Assembly (NCBI RefSeq): GCF_048268305.1
Contig: NZ_JBLWVT010000009.1
Location: 224,420 to 288,419, forward strand
Origin: Pseudodonghicola sp048268305
Lineage (GTDB): Bacteria > Pseudomonadota > Alphaproteobacteria > Rhodobacterales > Rhodobacteraceae
DNA: 64,000 nucleotides
Direction: 5' to 3'
Shown: positions 25,813 through 34,611 of the stretch, piece by piece
How positions within the stretch are numbered: the first letter of the stretch is position 1
Layout: every line of letters starts with the position of its first letter
Made by a program: the position numbers and the translations under genes
Notes under the pieces: model-generated
Database searches by the model: none
What the model saw: the letters and a program-made list of their open reading frames with translations, nothing else
What the model was told of the DNA's origin: nothing

Positions 25813-26294
25813 TGGGCCATCCGCTGTGGGCGACCCTGGTGTCGCTGGCGATCAGCGTGCTTTGCATCATTCCCGCGTTGATTGCCCTGCGGGTTCCGCT
25901 GCCAAGCATCGGCGCGTTGGCCGAACAGCCCAAATGGGTCTGGCTCGGCGGTGTCGCGGGGGTGATCTATGTGACGGCGGCCATCCTGCTGGTGCCGCGG
26001 CTGGGGGCGGCGGGCTTCATGACGGCGGTGATCGCCGGGCAGGTCATCGCCTCGGTGGCCATCGACCATTTCGGCGGCGTCGGCCTCCCGGTTCGTCCGG
26101 TCGAGACGGCGCGGCTCGTCGGGGTCGGTCTGGTGACGGCGGGCGTCGTGCTGGTGCAATGGCCGGCGCTCGCCAGGTTTGTGGCGCTCTTAGGCGCCCC
26201 GGGGGTGGCAAGGGGCCTTGCCGCCCCTTGCTTGTCTCTTGCGTCGGTGCCTGCCGTATCACCCCGTTGGTATGGCCGGATCAGCCGAACCTGA
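25806..26294 (+). pseudogene. YdcZ/DUF606-type membrane transporter, N-terminally truncated
   Basis: The frame enters at RALGHPLWATLVS, which corresponds to about residue 30-35 of a normal YdcZ-like (DMT superfamily) protein, so the start and first helix are gone. The following hydrophobic helices are intact (SVLCIIPALIALR, GVIYVTAAILLVP, GFMTAVIAGQVIASV, LVTAGVVLVQ). A GTG at 25,839 could allow translation of the rest. It overlaps the ABC-F fragment by 7 bp at the junction and is convergent with the dioxygenase gene. Confidence 0.75.
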
Positions 26295-27078
26295 AGCTCG
26301 AGGCGGTGACGCCGCCGAAGATATTGGTCTGGTGATAGGTGCGGCTGACCGGGGCGTCCTCTGCCGCGCCGAGGGCTGCAAAGAGGGGGACCAGATGATC
26401 TTCACGCGCATGGCACTTGCGGGCATAGGGCGCCTGTTCCCAGTTCAGGATCGCCTCGGTCCGCTCGGTCGGGGGCAGGGCCAGGGTCTGGTTCAGCCAG
26501 CTGTCGAACTCGGCCGAGGGGATGCGGGCGCGCGGCCCGAATTCCCGCAGGTTGTGATAGCTGAGGCCAGAGCCCACGATCAGCACGCCCTCTTCCCGCA
26601 GCGGCGCCAGCGCGCGTCCCAGCGCGACATGCTTGGCGGGGTCGAAATCGTGCCGGATCGAGACCTGGAACAGCGGCATGTCGGCCTCGGGGTACATCAG
26701 CGCCATCGGCACGAAGGTGCCGTGATCATATCCCATCTGGTCATCCAGATGGGTGGGCAGGCCGGCGCCGGCGATTAGACCCGCGACCTTTTCCGCCAGC
26801 GCCGGGGCGCCGGGGGCCGAATACTTGATCTCGTAGGTATGCGGCGGGAAGTTGTAATAGTCATAGACCATCGGCGGATGCGCCGAGTGCATCACGGCGA
26901 AATCGTCTGCCTCCCAATGGCCGGAGATCATCAGGACCGCCTTGGGCTTGCTCGGCAGCTCGGCCGGCATATGGGCCAGCGATTGCGCCAGCGGCGCCAG
27001 ATGCGCGGCCATGTCCGGAATCCAGGGCCAGGGGCCGCCGCCGTGCGAAATGAAATAGGTAGGCATCAGGGTCGTCAT
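26281..27078 (-). CDS. Class III extradiol dioxygenase, YgiD/4,5-DOPA type
   Basis: 265 residues of the LigB fold. PTYFISHGGGPWPW holds the first histidine, ISGHWEAD another, and GYDHGTFVPM and GSGLSYHNLREFG the conserved active-site loops. E. coli YgiD is a 4,5-DOPA extradiol dioxygenase that opens catechol rings. GAGGAG precedes the ATG. The gene runs with the alcohol dehydrogenase gene upstream (128 bp gap). The physiological substrate is unknown. Confidence 0.88.
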   Translation of the reverse strand: MTTLMPTYFISHGGGPWPWIPDMAAHLAPLAQSLAHMPAELPSKPKAVLMISGHWEADDFAVMHSAHPPMVYDYYNFPPHTYEIKYSAPGAPALAEKVAGLIAGAGLPTHLDDQMGYDHGTFVPMALMYPEADMPLFQVSIRHDFDPAKHVALGRALAPLREEGVLIVGSGLSYHNLREFGPRARIPSAEFDSWLNQTLALPPTERTEAILNWEQAPYARKCHAREDHLVPLFAALGAAEDAPVSRTYHQTNIFGGVTASSFRFG

Positions 27079-27206
27079 CTCAGGCCTCTCCTCAAGGGGC
27101 TGCGTTGCCCCAGATGTAGCGCGCCGGGCGCCTGTGGATAAGGCGCCTGCGCGAACAGACCCTGTGCAGCGCTTCGCAGAAGCTGGGCTGCGACGGCCTC
27201 GCTGCC

Positions 27207-28190
27207 TCAGGGCACCAGCACCGCGGCCCCCTGCAACCGGCCGGCGCGCAGATCGTCGAGCGCGGCATTGGCCTGGTCCAGCGGATAGGACACGGTCTCC
27301 GTCTTCACCTGCGCCTCTGCCGCGAGCGGAAAGAACTCCTCGCCGTCGGCCCGCGTCAGATTGGCGACCGAGACGATCTCGCGTTCTTCCCAGAGATCGT
27401 CATAGGGAAAGGCCGGGATATCGCTCATGTGGATGCCGCCGCAGACCACGCGACCGCCCTTGCGCAGCGATTTCAGCGCCGCCGGCACCAGCGCGCCGAC
27501 CGGGGCGAAGATGATCGCGGCATCCAGCGGTTCGGGCGAGGGGGCAGAGGAATCGCCGGCCCAGACCGCGCCCAGACGGCGGGCGAAGTCCTGCGCCGCC
27601 TGATCGCCGTCGCGGGTGAAGGCCAGCACCCGGCGGCCCTGGTGGATGGCGATCTGGCAGAGGATATGCGCCGCCGCCCCGAAGCCATAAAGCCCCAGCA
27701 CCTTCGCCGCACCCGCCTTCGACAGGCTGCGATAGCCGATCAGCCCGGCGCAGAGCAGCGGCGCCAGCGCCACCGGGTCGGCATCCTCGGGCAGGGGAAA
27801 GGTGAAATCGGTGTGCGCCAGGCAATATTCGGCATAGCCGCCGTCAAAGGTGTAGCCGGTGAAGAGCGGCTCGTCGCAGAGGTTTTCCCGCCCCATGTCG
27901 CAATAGGGGCAATGGCCGCAGGCATGGCCCAGCCAGGGCACGCCGACGCGCTGGCCTTCGGCAAACCCCTCGACCCCGGGGCCGAGCGCGGCGACGCGGC
28001 CGACGACCTCATGCCCCGGCACCAGCGGCAGTTTCGGATGGGTCAACTCGCCATCGACGATATGCAGGTCGGTGCGGCAGACACCGCAGGCCTCGACCCG
28101 GATCAGGATCTGTCCGGGTCCCGGCTCGGGGCGGGGAATGTCCTTGAGGGTCAGGGGCTGACCGACCCGTTCGAAAACCATCGCGCGCAT
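27207..28190 (-). CDS. Zinc-dependent alcohol dehydrogenase family protein
   Basis: 327-residue medium-chain dehydrogenase. The catalytic zinc region is EACGVCRTDLHIVDGE with GHEVVG. The structural zinc cysteines are in HACGHCPYCDMGRENLC. The nucleotide site is GLYGFGAAAHI, which is a degenerate GxGxxG. Family members oxidise a range of alcohols with NAD(P). It is followed by the dioxygenase gene on the same strand. Substrate not inferable. Confidence 0.85.
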   Translation of the reverse strand: MRAMVFERVGQPLTLKDIPRPEPGPGQILIRVEACGVCRTDLHIVDGELTHPKLPLVPGHEVVGRVAALGPGVEGFAEGQRVGVPWLGHACGHCPYCDMGRENLCDEPLFTGYTFDGGYAEYCLAHTDFTFPLPEDADPVALAPLLCAGLIGYRSLSKAGAAKVLGLYGFGAAAHILCQIAIHQGRRVLAFTRDGDQAAQDFARRLGAVWAGDSSAPSPEPLDAAIIFAPVGALVPAALKSLRKGGRVVCGGIHMSDIPAFPYDDLWEEREIVSVANLTRADGEEFFPLAAEAQVKTETVSYPLDQANAALDDLRAGRLQGAAVLVP

Positions 28191-28292
28191 TGCGGACCTC
28201 CGTTCCTCTGCGGAGCCAGCTTAGCACAGGCGGACGCAGGACACGATGTCAGTTCGATGTCGGTTTGGGGCCGGTTCGGGCGGCTTGATGTC

Positions 28293-28610
28293 TCAGTCCT
28301 TGGGCGCGCCCACATTGTCCGCGAAGGCCTGTTTGAAGGCCGCCTGCTTGCCGGCGTCGGCCTCGGTCTGGTTCTGCGCCTTCCAGTCGTCATAGGGCAT
28401 GCCGTAGAAGATCTCGCGCGCCTCGTCCTTGGTCATCTCGACGCCGCGTGCGTTGGCGGCCTCCTGATACCAGCGGCTCAGGCAGTTGCGGCAGAAGCCC
28501 GCCATGTTCATCAGGTCGATGTTCTGCACATCCGGTCGTTTCACCATCAGATGCTCGCGCAGCGCGCGGAAGGCGGCGGCCTGAAGTTCGATCTCGGTCT
28601 GGTGGTCCAT
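28293..28610 (-). CDS. DUF1244 family protein
   Basis: 105 residues, soluble. FRALREHLMVKRPDVQNIDLM is followed by MAGFCRNCLSRWYQEA with two cysteines three apart, then FYGMPYDDWKA. This is the hallmark order of DUF1244. The cysteine pair may bind metal. It is found widely in Proteobacteria; function unknown to me. Confidence 0.85.
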   Translation of the reverse strand: MDHQTEIELQAAAFRALREHLMVKRPDVQNIDLMNMAGFCRNCLSRWYQEAANARGVEMTKDEAREIFYGMPYDDWKAQNQTEADAGKQAAFKQAFADNVGAPKD

Positions 28611-28747
28611 GGTTCCGGGCTCCCCTGTTGCTGACTTCCGATCTAGGCGCTCCGGGGGCCTCTGTCACCTGTCCGGCGGGCGGGGGGCGTTTTCGTGCAA
28701 AGAAAACGGTGCGGAATTTTTGCAAAATTCCGGACCCGGCGTCGCTG

Positions 28748-29485
28748 TCAGAGCCCGGCCTCCTCCAGCGCGCGGGTCAGGATCGGGGCCAGCCGCTCGG
28801 CCCAGTCCTGTTGACCCAGCTCATCGGCGATCAGGTCGTTGCGGATCTCGATCAGCACATTGGGCCGGCCCTGCCTGAGCGCATGCTGATCGATCGAATC
28901 GCCGGGCAGATGGCCGCCATAGGGCTGGTTCTCGCCCACCACCAGATCGGTCTCGGCCCGCAACAGCCGCAGCAGCGGCCCCGCCAGCCGGGTTTCGCCC
29001 GCGTGCAGGATGCCGATGTGCCAGGGCCGGGGATCGCGGCCGCGCAATTGCCGGGTGAAGGAATGCATCGCCAGGATCACCGTATGGGGCAGGGCGGCCA
29101 ATCGGGCGACCGCGCGGTGATAGGGGCGATAGCAGAGGTCGAGCCGGCGTTCGACTTCTGCCGCATCGGCGTCGCGGTTGGCCGGGATCACCGAGCCGTC
29201 GTAAAGTTTCATCACCAGCGTCGGGTCGTCCTCGCCCCGGTTGGGGTCGATCACCAGGCGGGAGAAATTGGTGCCGATCACCGGACCGTCCAGCAGGGTG
29301 CCCAGATGCCGCGATACGCCCCAGGCGCCGACGTCATAGGCAATGTGACGCTCCATATCCGTGCGCGGCAGCCCTAGGTCGCCGCCGCCCACCTGCGGTG
29401 GCACGGTATTGGCGGCGTGATCACAAGTGATCAGCCAACGGCCGGGACGGGTTTCGCCTTCTAGGAAATAGGGGATATATGTCAT
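28748..29485 (-). CDS. N-formylglutamate amidohydrolase family
   Basis: 245 residues of the FGase/HutG family. Motifs are WLITCDHAANTVP, DVGAWGVSRHL, SRLVIDPNRG and LAMHSFTRQL, which hold the metal-binding His and Asp and the substrate Arg. It would hydrolyse N-formyl-L-glutamate or a related N-acyl acid. No hut genes are nearby, so the pathway is unclear. It is divergent from pyk, with 137 bp between. Confidence 0.85.
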   Translation of the reverse strand: MTYIPYFLEGETRPGRWLITCDHAANTVPPQVGGGDLGLPRTDMERHIAYDVGAWGVSRHLGTLLDGPVIGTNFSRLVIDPNRGEDDPTLVMKLYDGSVIPANRDADAAEVERRLDLCYRPYHRAVARLAALPHTVILAMHSFTRQLRGRDPRPWHIGILHAGETRLAGPLLRLLRAETDLVVGENQPYGGHLPGDSIDQHALRQGRPNVLIEIRNDLIADELGQQDWAERLAPILTRALEEAGL

Positions 29486-29622
29486 TGGCCTGTCATCGCT
29501 TTGTCCCCATCTTTAGGTGAGTTGTGCCCGAATGGGAATTGGGCAAAGAGAGTAGGGCACGGGAACGCGCGGCCCGTCGTCGATGATGGCGGATCACTGC
29601 GCAAGACTGCAAGGAGAGGCAG

Positions 29623-31068
29623 ATGAGACGGCAGCGCAACGTGAAGATCGTGGCCACCCTGGGACCGGCATCCGATACTTACGACACCATCCGCGCCCTG
29701 CATGAGGCCGGCGCCGACGTCTTCCGGCTGAACATGAGCCATGGCAGTCACGACGACATCCGGGCCAAACATTACATCATCCGCGAGGTGGAGCGCGATC
29801 TGGGCAGCCCGATCGCCATCCTGGCCGATCTGCAGGGGCCGAAGCTGCGTGTCGGCACCTTTGCCGACGGTCCCCATGCGCTGCAGGACGGCGCCGCCTT
29901 TCGCTTCGATCTGGACCCGGCCGAAGGCGACATCACCCGCGTCTGCCTGCCGCATCCAGAGATTTTCCAGGCGCTGGAGCCCGGCGCCACACTGCTGGTC
30001 AACGATGGCAAGATCCGCCTGAAGGTCGAGGCCTGCGGTGACGATTTCGCCGATTGCACGGTGATCGCGGGGGGCGAGATTTCCAATCGCAAGGGGGTGA
30101 ACGTTCCGGATGTGGTGTTGCCGCTGGCGGCGCTGTCGGAAAAGGACCGGGCGGATCTGGAATTCGTCTGCGCGCTGGGCGTCGACTGGTTGGCGCTCTC
30201 CTTCGTGCAGCGGGCCGAGGATGTGGCCGAGGCGCGGGCGCTCGCCAAGGGGCGGGCGGCGATCCTCGCCAAGATCGAGAAACCCACTGCGGTGGAACGC
30301 TTCGGTGAAATCCTCGCTGTTTCCGACGGGATCATGGTGGCGCGCGGCGATCTTGGGGTGGAACTGCCGGTGCAGAAGGTGCCGCCGATCCAGAAACGCC
30401 TGATCCGCCAATGCCGCGCCGCCGCCAAGCCGGTGATCGTGGCGACCCAGATGTTGGAAAGCATGATCGAAAGCCCGATGCCCACCCGGGCCGAGGTCTC
30501 GGACGTGGCCGCCGCCATCTACGAGGGCACCGACGCCATCATGCTCAGCGCTGAATCCGCCGCCGGCCATTATCCGGTCGAGGCGGTGCAGACGATGGAC
30601 AATGTCGCCACCGAGGTGGAGGCCGATCCCAATTACCCCTCGATCCTGGCCGCCTCGCGCCGGAGCGACGGGCATTCGATCGCCGATGCCATCGTCGCCG
30701 CCGCCCGCGAGATCGCCGAGACCACCGATATCAAGGCGATCTGCTGTTTCACCCAGTCGGGGGCCACCGCGCTCTTGACCGCGCGGGAACGCCCCGGCGT
30801 GCCGATCATCGCCATGACCAGCCTGCTTGGCACCGCCCGGCGGCTGTGCCTGAGCTGGGGCTGCAATTGTGTGATCACCGAAGAGTTGGAGCGATTCCGT
30901 GGCGCGGTGATCAGCGCGGTGCGCGCCACCCGCAGCGGTGGCTTTGCCACGCCTGAGGATCAGATCGTGGTCGTCGCCGGGGTTCCCTTCAACATGGCGG
31001 GCACGACGAACATTCTGCGGATCGCCCCCTGCGACGAAAGGTTGATCTATACCACCGATCCCGGCTAG
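29623..31068 (+). CDS. pyk: Pyruvate kinase
   Basis: 481 residues, the common bacterial length. It transfers phosphate from phosphoenolpyruvate to ADP. Visible are RNVKIVATLGPASD, DVFRLNMSHGSHDD, the active-site ILAKIEKPTAVERF and MVARGDLGVELP, then TQMLESMI and the C-terminal domain GATALLTARERPGVPI. AAGGAGAG precedes the ATG. A small membrane-protein gene follows by 25 bp. Confidence 0.97.
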   Translation: MRRQRNVKIVATLGPASDTYDTIRALHEAGADVFRLNMSHGSHDDIRAKHYIIREVERDLGSPIAILADLQGPKLRVGTFADGPHALQDGAAFRFDLDPAEGDITRVCLPHPEIFQALEPGATLLVNDGKIRLKVEACGDDFADCTVIAGGEISNRKGVNVPDVVLPLAALSEKDRADLEFVCALGVDWLALSFVQRAEDVAEARALAKGRAAILAKIEKPTAVERFGEILAVSDGIMVARGDLGVELPVQKVPPIQKRLIRQCRAAAKPVIVATQMLESMIESPMPTRAEVSDVAAAIYEGTDAIMLSAESAAGHYPVEAVQTMDNVATEVEADPNYPSILAASRRSDGHSIADAIVAAAREIAETTDIKAICCFTQSGATALLTARERPGVPIIAMTSLLGTARRLCLSWGCNCVITEELERFRGAVISAVRATRSGGFATPEDQIVVVAGVPFNMAGTTNILRIAPCDERLIYTTDPG

Positions 31069-31093
31069 GGCTTGGAGAAGCAGGGAGCGCGGC

Positions 31094-31318
31094 ATGGACA
31101 CCGATCTTATTCTCGTTCTGGGGCTGGTCGTCGTCTTCTTTGCGATACCGGCGTTGGTCTCGGCCTTCAGCGATGAGCGGCGCTTGCGCGCGCCGACGGT
31201 GGCCCTGCTGATCGGGGGCGGGGCGATGGTCTATGCCTATGTCGCCCATCCGGGCGGCTATACGCTGGAGCAACTGCCGGATGTGTTTTTCGGAGTGATC
31301 GGCAGGTATTTTCGCTGA
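31094..31318 (+). CDS. 74-residue membrane protein linked to pyk
   Basis: Not recognised by name. It has two hydrophobic segments (LILVLGLVVVFFAIPALVSA and VALLIGGGAMVYAYVA) separated by the basic FSDERRLRAPT. The end, EQLPDVFFGVIGRYF, is amphipathic. It starts 25 bp after pyk with AGGGAG upstream and is probably cotranscribed with it. Similar small proteins follow pyk in other Rhodobacteraceae as far as I recall. Confidence 0.65.
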   Translation: MDTDLILVLGLVVVFFAIPALVSAFSDERRLRAPTVALLIGGGAMVYAYVAHPGGYTLEQLPDVFFGVIGRYFR

Positions 31319-31484
31319 ACCGGGCCCCTGTGGTCGAGAATTGGCGAAAAACCCGATAAAACCGCGCTCCGGCCTCTTGTCAGACCGGCAGGATTTGCCT
31401 AAACGGCCCTCCTGACCGCGCGACCGGCCCAAGCGGCATGCCGAGTCGCGTTTGTAACCGACCCGAAAAATACAGGAGACGGAA

Positions 31485-31685
31485 ATGCCCAAGATGAAGA
31501 CGAAGTCGAGCGCCAAAAAGCGCTTCAAGGTGAGCGCGACCGGCAAGGTCATCACCGCTCAGGCCGGTAAGCGCCACGGGATGATCAAACGTACCAAGAA
31601 ATTCATCCGCAACGCCCGCGGCACCACCGCAATGTCCGCCCCCGACGCCAAGATCGTCAAGGGCTACATGCCCTACGACCGCTAA
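31485..31685 (+). CDS. rpmI: Ribosomal protein bL35
   Basis: 66 residues, strongly basic, standard length. PKMKTKSSAKKRFKVSATGK and KRHGMIKRTKKFIRNARG are the family signatures. CAGGAGACGG precedes the ATG. It is the first gene of the rpmI-rplT pair, 15 bp before rplT; infC is not adjacent. The 165-bp stretch upstream holds no gene and presumably carries the promoter and leader. Confidence 0.98.
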   Translation: MPKMKTKSSAKKRFKVSATGKVITAQAGKRHGMIKRTKKFIRNARGTTAMSAPDAKIVKGYMPYDR

Positions 31686-31700
31686 TAGGAGGTTCGAGAG

Positions 31701-32066
31701 ATGTCCCGCGTTAAAGGTGGTACCACGACCCACGCCCGCCACAAGAAAGTCATCCAGGCTGCGAAAGGCTATTATGGCCGCCGCAAGAGCACCTATAAGG
31801 TTGCGCGTCAGGCCGTTGACAAGGCGAACCAATATGCAACCCGCGACCGGAAGGCGCGCAAGCGCAACTTCCGCGCTCTGTGGATCCAGCGCATCAACGC
31901 CGCCGTGCGTGCCTATGATGAATCGCTGACCTATTCGAGCTTCATCAACGGTCTGGCGAAAGCCGGGATCGAGGTGGACCGGAAGGTTCTGGCTGATCTG
32001 GCCGTACACGAGCCCGCCGCTTTCGGTGCGATCGTCGAGCAAGCCAAGGGTGCCCTGGCCGCCTGA
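31701..32066 (+). CDS. rplT: Ribosomal protein bL20
   Basis: 121 residues of the 50S assembly protein bL20: SRVKGGTTTHARHKKVIQAA, YYGRRKSTYKVARQAVDKA and LWIQRINAAVRAYDESLTYS. TAGGAGG precedes the ATG. It is cotranscribed with rpmI and followed by a strong terminator. In many bacteria pheS-pheT follow; here a minus-strand gene pair intervenes before pheS. Confidence 0.98.
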   Translation: MSRVKGGTTTHARHKKVIQAAKGYYGRRKSTYKVARQAVDKANQYATRDRKARKRNFRALWIQRINAAVRAYDESLTYSSFINGLAKAGIEVDRKVLADLAVHEPAAFGAIVEQAKGALAA

Positions 32067-32088
32067 GCCAGCGCCTGAGAGGTTACGG

Positions 32089-32115
32089 AAAGGCCGCCCT
32101 GTGGGCGGCCTTTTT
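32089..32115 (+). terminator. Rho-independent terminator after rplT
   Basis: GGCCGCCC (32092-32099) pairs with GGGCGGCC (32103-32110) around TGT, with AAA before and TTTTT after. This is a textbook intrinsic terminator. Confidence 0.9.
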
Positions 32116-32138
32116 CGTTTGGGCAAAGGTGTGGCGCA

Positions 32139-33347
32139 TCAGATCGGATCGTCGCCGATCCGCCGTTGCGCCAGCGCCACCAGGGCGCCCGTGCTCAGCA
32201 CTCCGGCGGCCCAGAGCAGCCCGTTGCCGATGTCGCCGGTCGCGTCCCCCAGCCAGCCCGCCGCCACCGGCCCGATGGTCTGCGACACCGCAAAGACCAC
32301 GGTGTAAAGGCTGATCGCAGCGCCCCAGCTTGCCGGCGTCAGGTTCTGGCGGGTGAAGTTGGTCACCGCCCCGGGCGCCATGAAGACCGAGAGCCCGAAG
32401 ACCACCGCCGAGACAGCCAGCCCGGGGCCGGCGGGAAACACCACCGCCAGGGCCGAACCCACGGCGATGCAGATCAGGATCAGCGCCAGCGGCACGCCGG
32501 TGGCAAACCGGGCGAAGATCGGCCGCCAGACGAAGGGCGACAGGCACAGGCACAGGCCCAAGAGCGCCCAGACCGAAGCAATCAGCCCGGCGCCCGATCC
32601 CTGTTCGGTCATCCAGGCGCTGAGGAAGGTCATATAGACGATATAGCCCATGCCGAAGGCGGCGTAGCCGGCGATCTCGGGCAGCATGCGCAGGACCGGC
32701 AGCGATGCCTTGGCCGGTCGGGTTGCTGTCTTGGGGGGCCGCAGGCTCTCTCCGGCCCAGAGCGACAGTGGCACGAAGACGACGCAGGCCAGACCGACCA
32801 GAATCCAGCCCATGGGCCAGCTCTCGGGGCCGTACCAGCCCAGCATCAGGGGCAGCGCCACCCCCGCCAGCATGATCCCGGAACCGCCGCCGAAGCCGAA
32901 CAGAAAGGCGATCGCCAGCGCGTTCTTGCGCGGGTTGTCGGGAAAGAGCTGCGCCGCCAGCGCCCCGCCGGTCGAGAAGGACAGCGCGCCGAAAACCCCC
33001 GCCAGCACCCGCCACAGCGTTTGCCACCAGAGCGCCGGATCCAGCCCGGTCGCCAGCAGGGCCAGGGTGGTGGTGACCAGGCCGATGCTGAACAGCCGGG
33101 CGGCGCTGATCCGGCCGATCAGGATCATCGTCGCCACCGCGCCGGCGAGATATCCCAGCGCATTGGCGGTATTGAGCCAACCGGCCTGGGCATAGCTCCA
33201 GCCCATCTCGGCCTTCATCGCCGGCAGCAGGAGGCCATAGGCGAACCGTGCGAAGCCGTTGGTGATGCAAAGCCCGAGCGCCAACCCCAGCAAGACCAGC
33301 CAGGGGTGACGCTCGGCCGCGCTGCTGCGTCGCTCAGTGGCCGGCAT
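32139..33347 (-). CDS. YbfB/YjiJ-family MFS transporter
   Basis: 402-residue inner-membrane protein with 12 hydrophobic helices. LGLCITNGFARFAYGLLLPAM and GWSYAQAGWLNTANALGY at the start are typical of the YbfB/YjiJ group, and AISLYTVVFAVSQTIGPVAAG is near the C-terminus. Its ATG lies inside the end of the serine hydrolase gene (14-bp overlap), so the two are an operon. The cargo is unknown; the coupled beta-lactamase-like hydrolase might act on the same compound. Confidence 0.83.
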   Translation of the reverse strand: MPATERRSSAAERHPWLVLLGLALGLCITNGFARFAYGLLLPAMKAEMGWSYAQAGWLNTANALGYLAGAVATMILIGRISAARLFSIGLVTTTLALLATGLDPALWWQTLWRVLAGVFGALSFSTGGALAAQLFPDNPRKNALAIAFLFGFGGGSGIMLAGVALPLMLGWYGPESWPMGWILVGLACVVFVPLSLWAGESLRPPKTATRPAKASLPVLRMLPEIAGYAAFGMGYIVYMTFLSAWMTEQGSGAGLIASVWALLGLCLCLSPFVWRPIFARFATGVPLALILICIAVGSALAVVFPAGPGLAVSAVVFGLSVFMAPGAVTNFTRQNLTPASWGAAISLYTVVFAVSQTIGPVAAGWLGDATGDIGNGLLWAAGVLSTGALVALAQRRIGDDPI

Positions 33348-34479
33348 AGACCGCCCGTTCGAAGGCCTCGTAGGTCGCGGCCATCGCCGGATCGAGGAAG
33401 GGCAGGGATTGCGTCATCAGCACCGCGCAAGTGTCGCGGGCCGGGTCGATCCAGTAATGGGTGTTGCAGACTCCCGCCCAGGATAGCGAACCGGCGCTGC
33501 GGCGGCCGGGGATATCGGCCTCGTTGCGCAGGAAGGCCATCGAATGGGTTACCCTGGTGTCGGGGAAAAGATCGACATCGGCGCTGACCGGCGGCGCCGC
33601 CGTGGTCATCCTCTCGAAGCTCAGCCCTCGCATCTGGTCCTGCATCATCAGCGCCATGGTCTCGGGCGACAGGAGGCGGGCGCCGTCCAGCTCTCCGCCG
33701 TTCAGAACCATGCGCAGAAAGCGCATGTAGTCGGGCGCGGTGGAATAGAGCGCGTGGCCCATGCCATAGACCTCGGGCTGCGCCGGCGGCGACAGGCGGG
33801 TGGGGCGGAAGGCGCCGTCCTCGGTGCGCATCTTCACGTCGGCAAGCCGATGCTCGCGCCCTTCGGGTTCGAAAACCGTGTCGGTCATGCCGAGCGGCTC
33901 GAAAATCTCCTCGCGGCAGAAGGTGTCGATGCGGCGGCCGTCGGCGGCCTCGACCATGCGGCCCAGCCAGTCGATGGACAGCCCATAGCCCCAGCGGGTG
34001 CCGGGATCGGAGGTCAGCGGATAACGCAGCCCGTCCGCGAGCCCAGACAGGGCCGGCGGCCGGTCGCGGGTGGCGAGGTAATTCGCCACATCGGCGTTCC
34101 AGAATTCGTATTCGATGCCACTGGTATGGGTTGCCAGATGCCTGAGCGTTGCGACGCTGCGCTGTGGCCGCAGGATCGGCTCGTCGCCATCCCAGCCGTC
34201 CAGCACCGGCAGATCGGCCCAGTCGGGCAGCAGATCGGCCACCGGGGTTTCGGGGCTCAGCACACCACGGTCGATCAGGATCAGCGCGGCAAGCGATCCG
34301 ATCGCCTTCGACATCGAGAAGATGCGGAAGACGGTATCCTCGGCTGCCGGGCGGCCCTCGGTGGCCTCGCCTGCGCTGGTGCTGAGGGTGATCCCGTTCG
34401 AGCTGCCGACCATCGCCACCGCAAAGGGCAGCGCGCCCGCCTCTACCGCGTGACGTAACACGCGTTTTGCCTCTTCCAT
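33334..34479 (-). CDS. Class C beta-lactamase-fold serine hydrolase
   Basis: 381 residues, no signal peptide. The nucleophile motif is FSMSK (SxxK). YGLSIDW takes the YxN place and HTSGIEYEF is a common esterase loop. This is the EstB/PBP4*-like family of cytoplasmic esterases rather than a secreted beta-lactamase. It is the first gene of an operon with the MFS transporter. The substrate is unknown. Confidence 0.83.
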   Translation of the reverse strand: MEEAKRVLRHAVEAGALPFAVAMVGSSNGITLSTSAGEATEGRPAAEDTVFRIFSMSKAIGSLAALILIDRGVLSPETPVADLLPDWADLPVLDGWDGDEPILRPQRSVATLRHLATHTSGIEYEFWNADVANYLATRDRPPALSGLADGLRYPLTSDPGTRWGYGLSIDWLGRMVEAADGRRIDTFCREEIFEPLGMTDTVFEPEGREHRLADVKMRTEDGAFRPTRLSPPAQPEVYGMGHALYSTAPDYMRFLRMVLNGGELDGARLLSPETMALMMQDQMRGLSFERMTTAAPPVSADVDLFPDTRVTHSMAFLRNEADIPGRRSAGSLSWAGVCNTHYWIDPARDTCAVLMTQSLPFLDPAMAATYEAFERAVYAGH

Positions 34480-34611
34480 GCGCTCCTCCTTCGCATTCCC
34501 TTGTGGCGGACCCTATGCGCTGGACCTGCCCGCTGTCCATGGGGGCGTCGCGTGACTTGCATTCGCGGGGCGGCGGGGCTAGCAGGGCGTAAGCAAGCAG
34601 CAGAGGGCGCC

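Noticed and set aside
25441..25881. Plus-strand frame crossing the gene-fusion scar
   Set aside because: It runs antisense to the ABC-F fragment and then out of frame with the YdcZ part, and has no protein-like features.
29482..31101. Long minus-strand frame antisense to pyk
   Set aside because: Shadow of pyruvate kinase codons. No motif or ribosome site, and pyk is fully supported.
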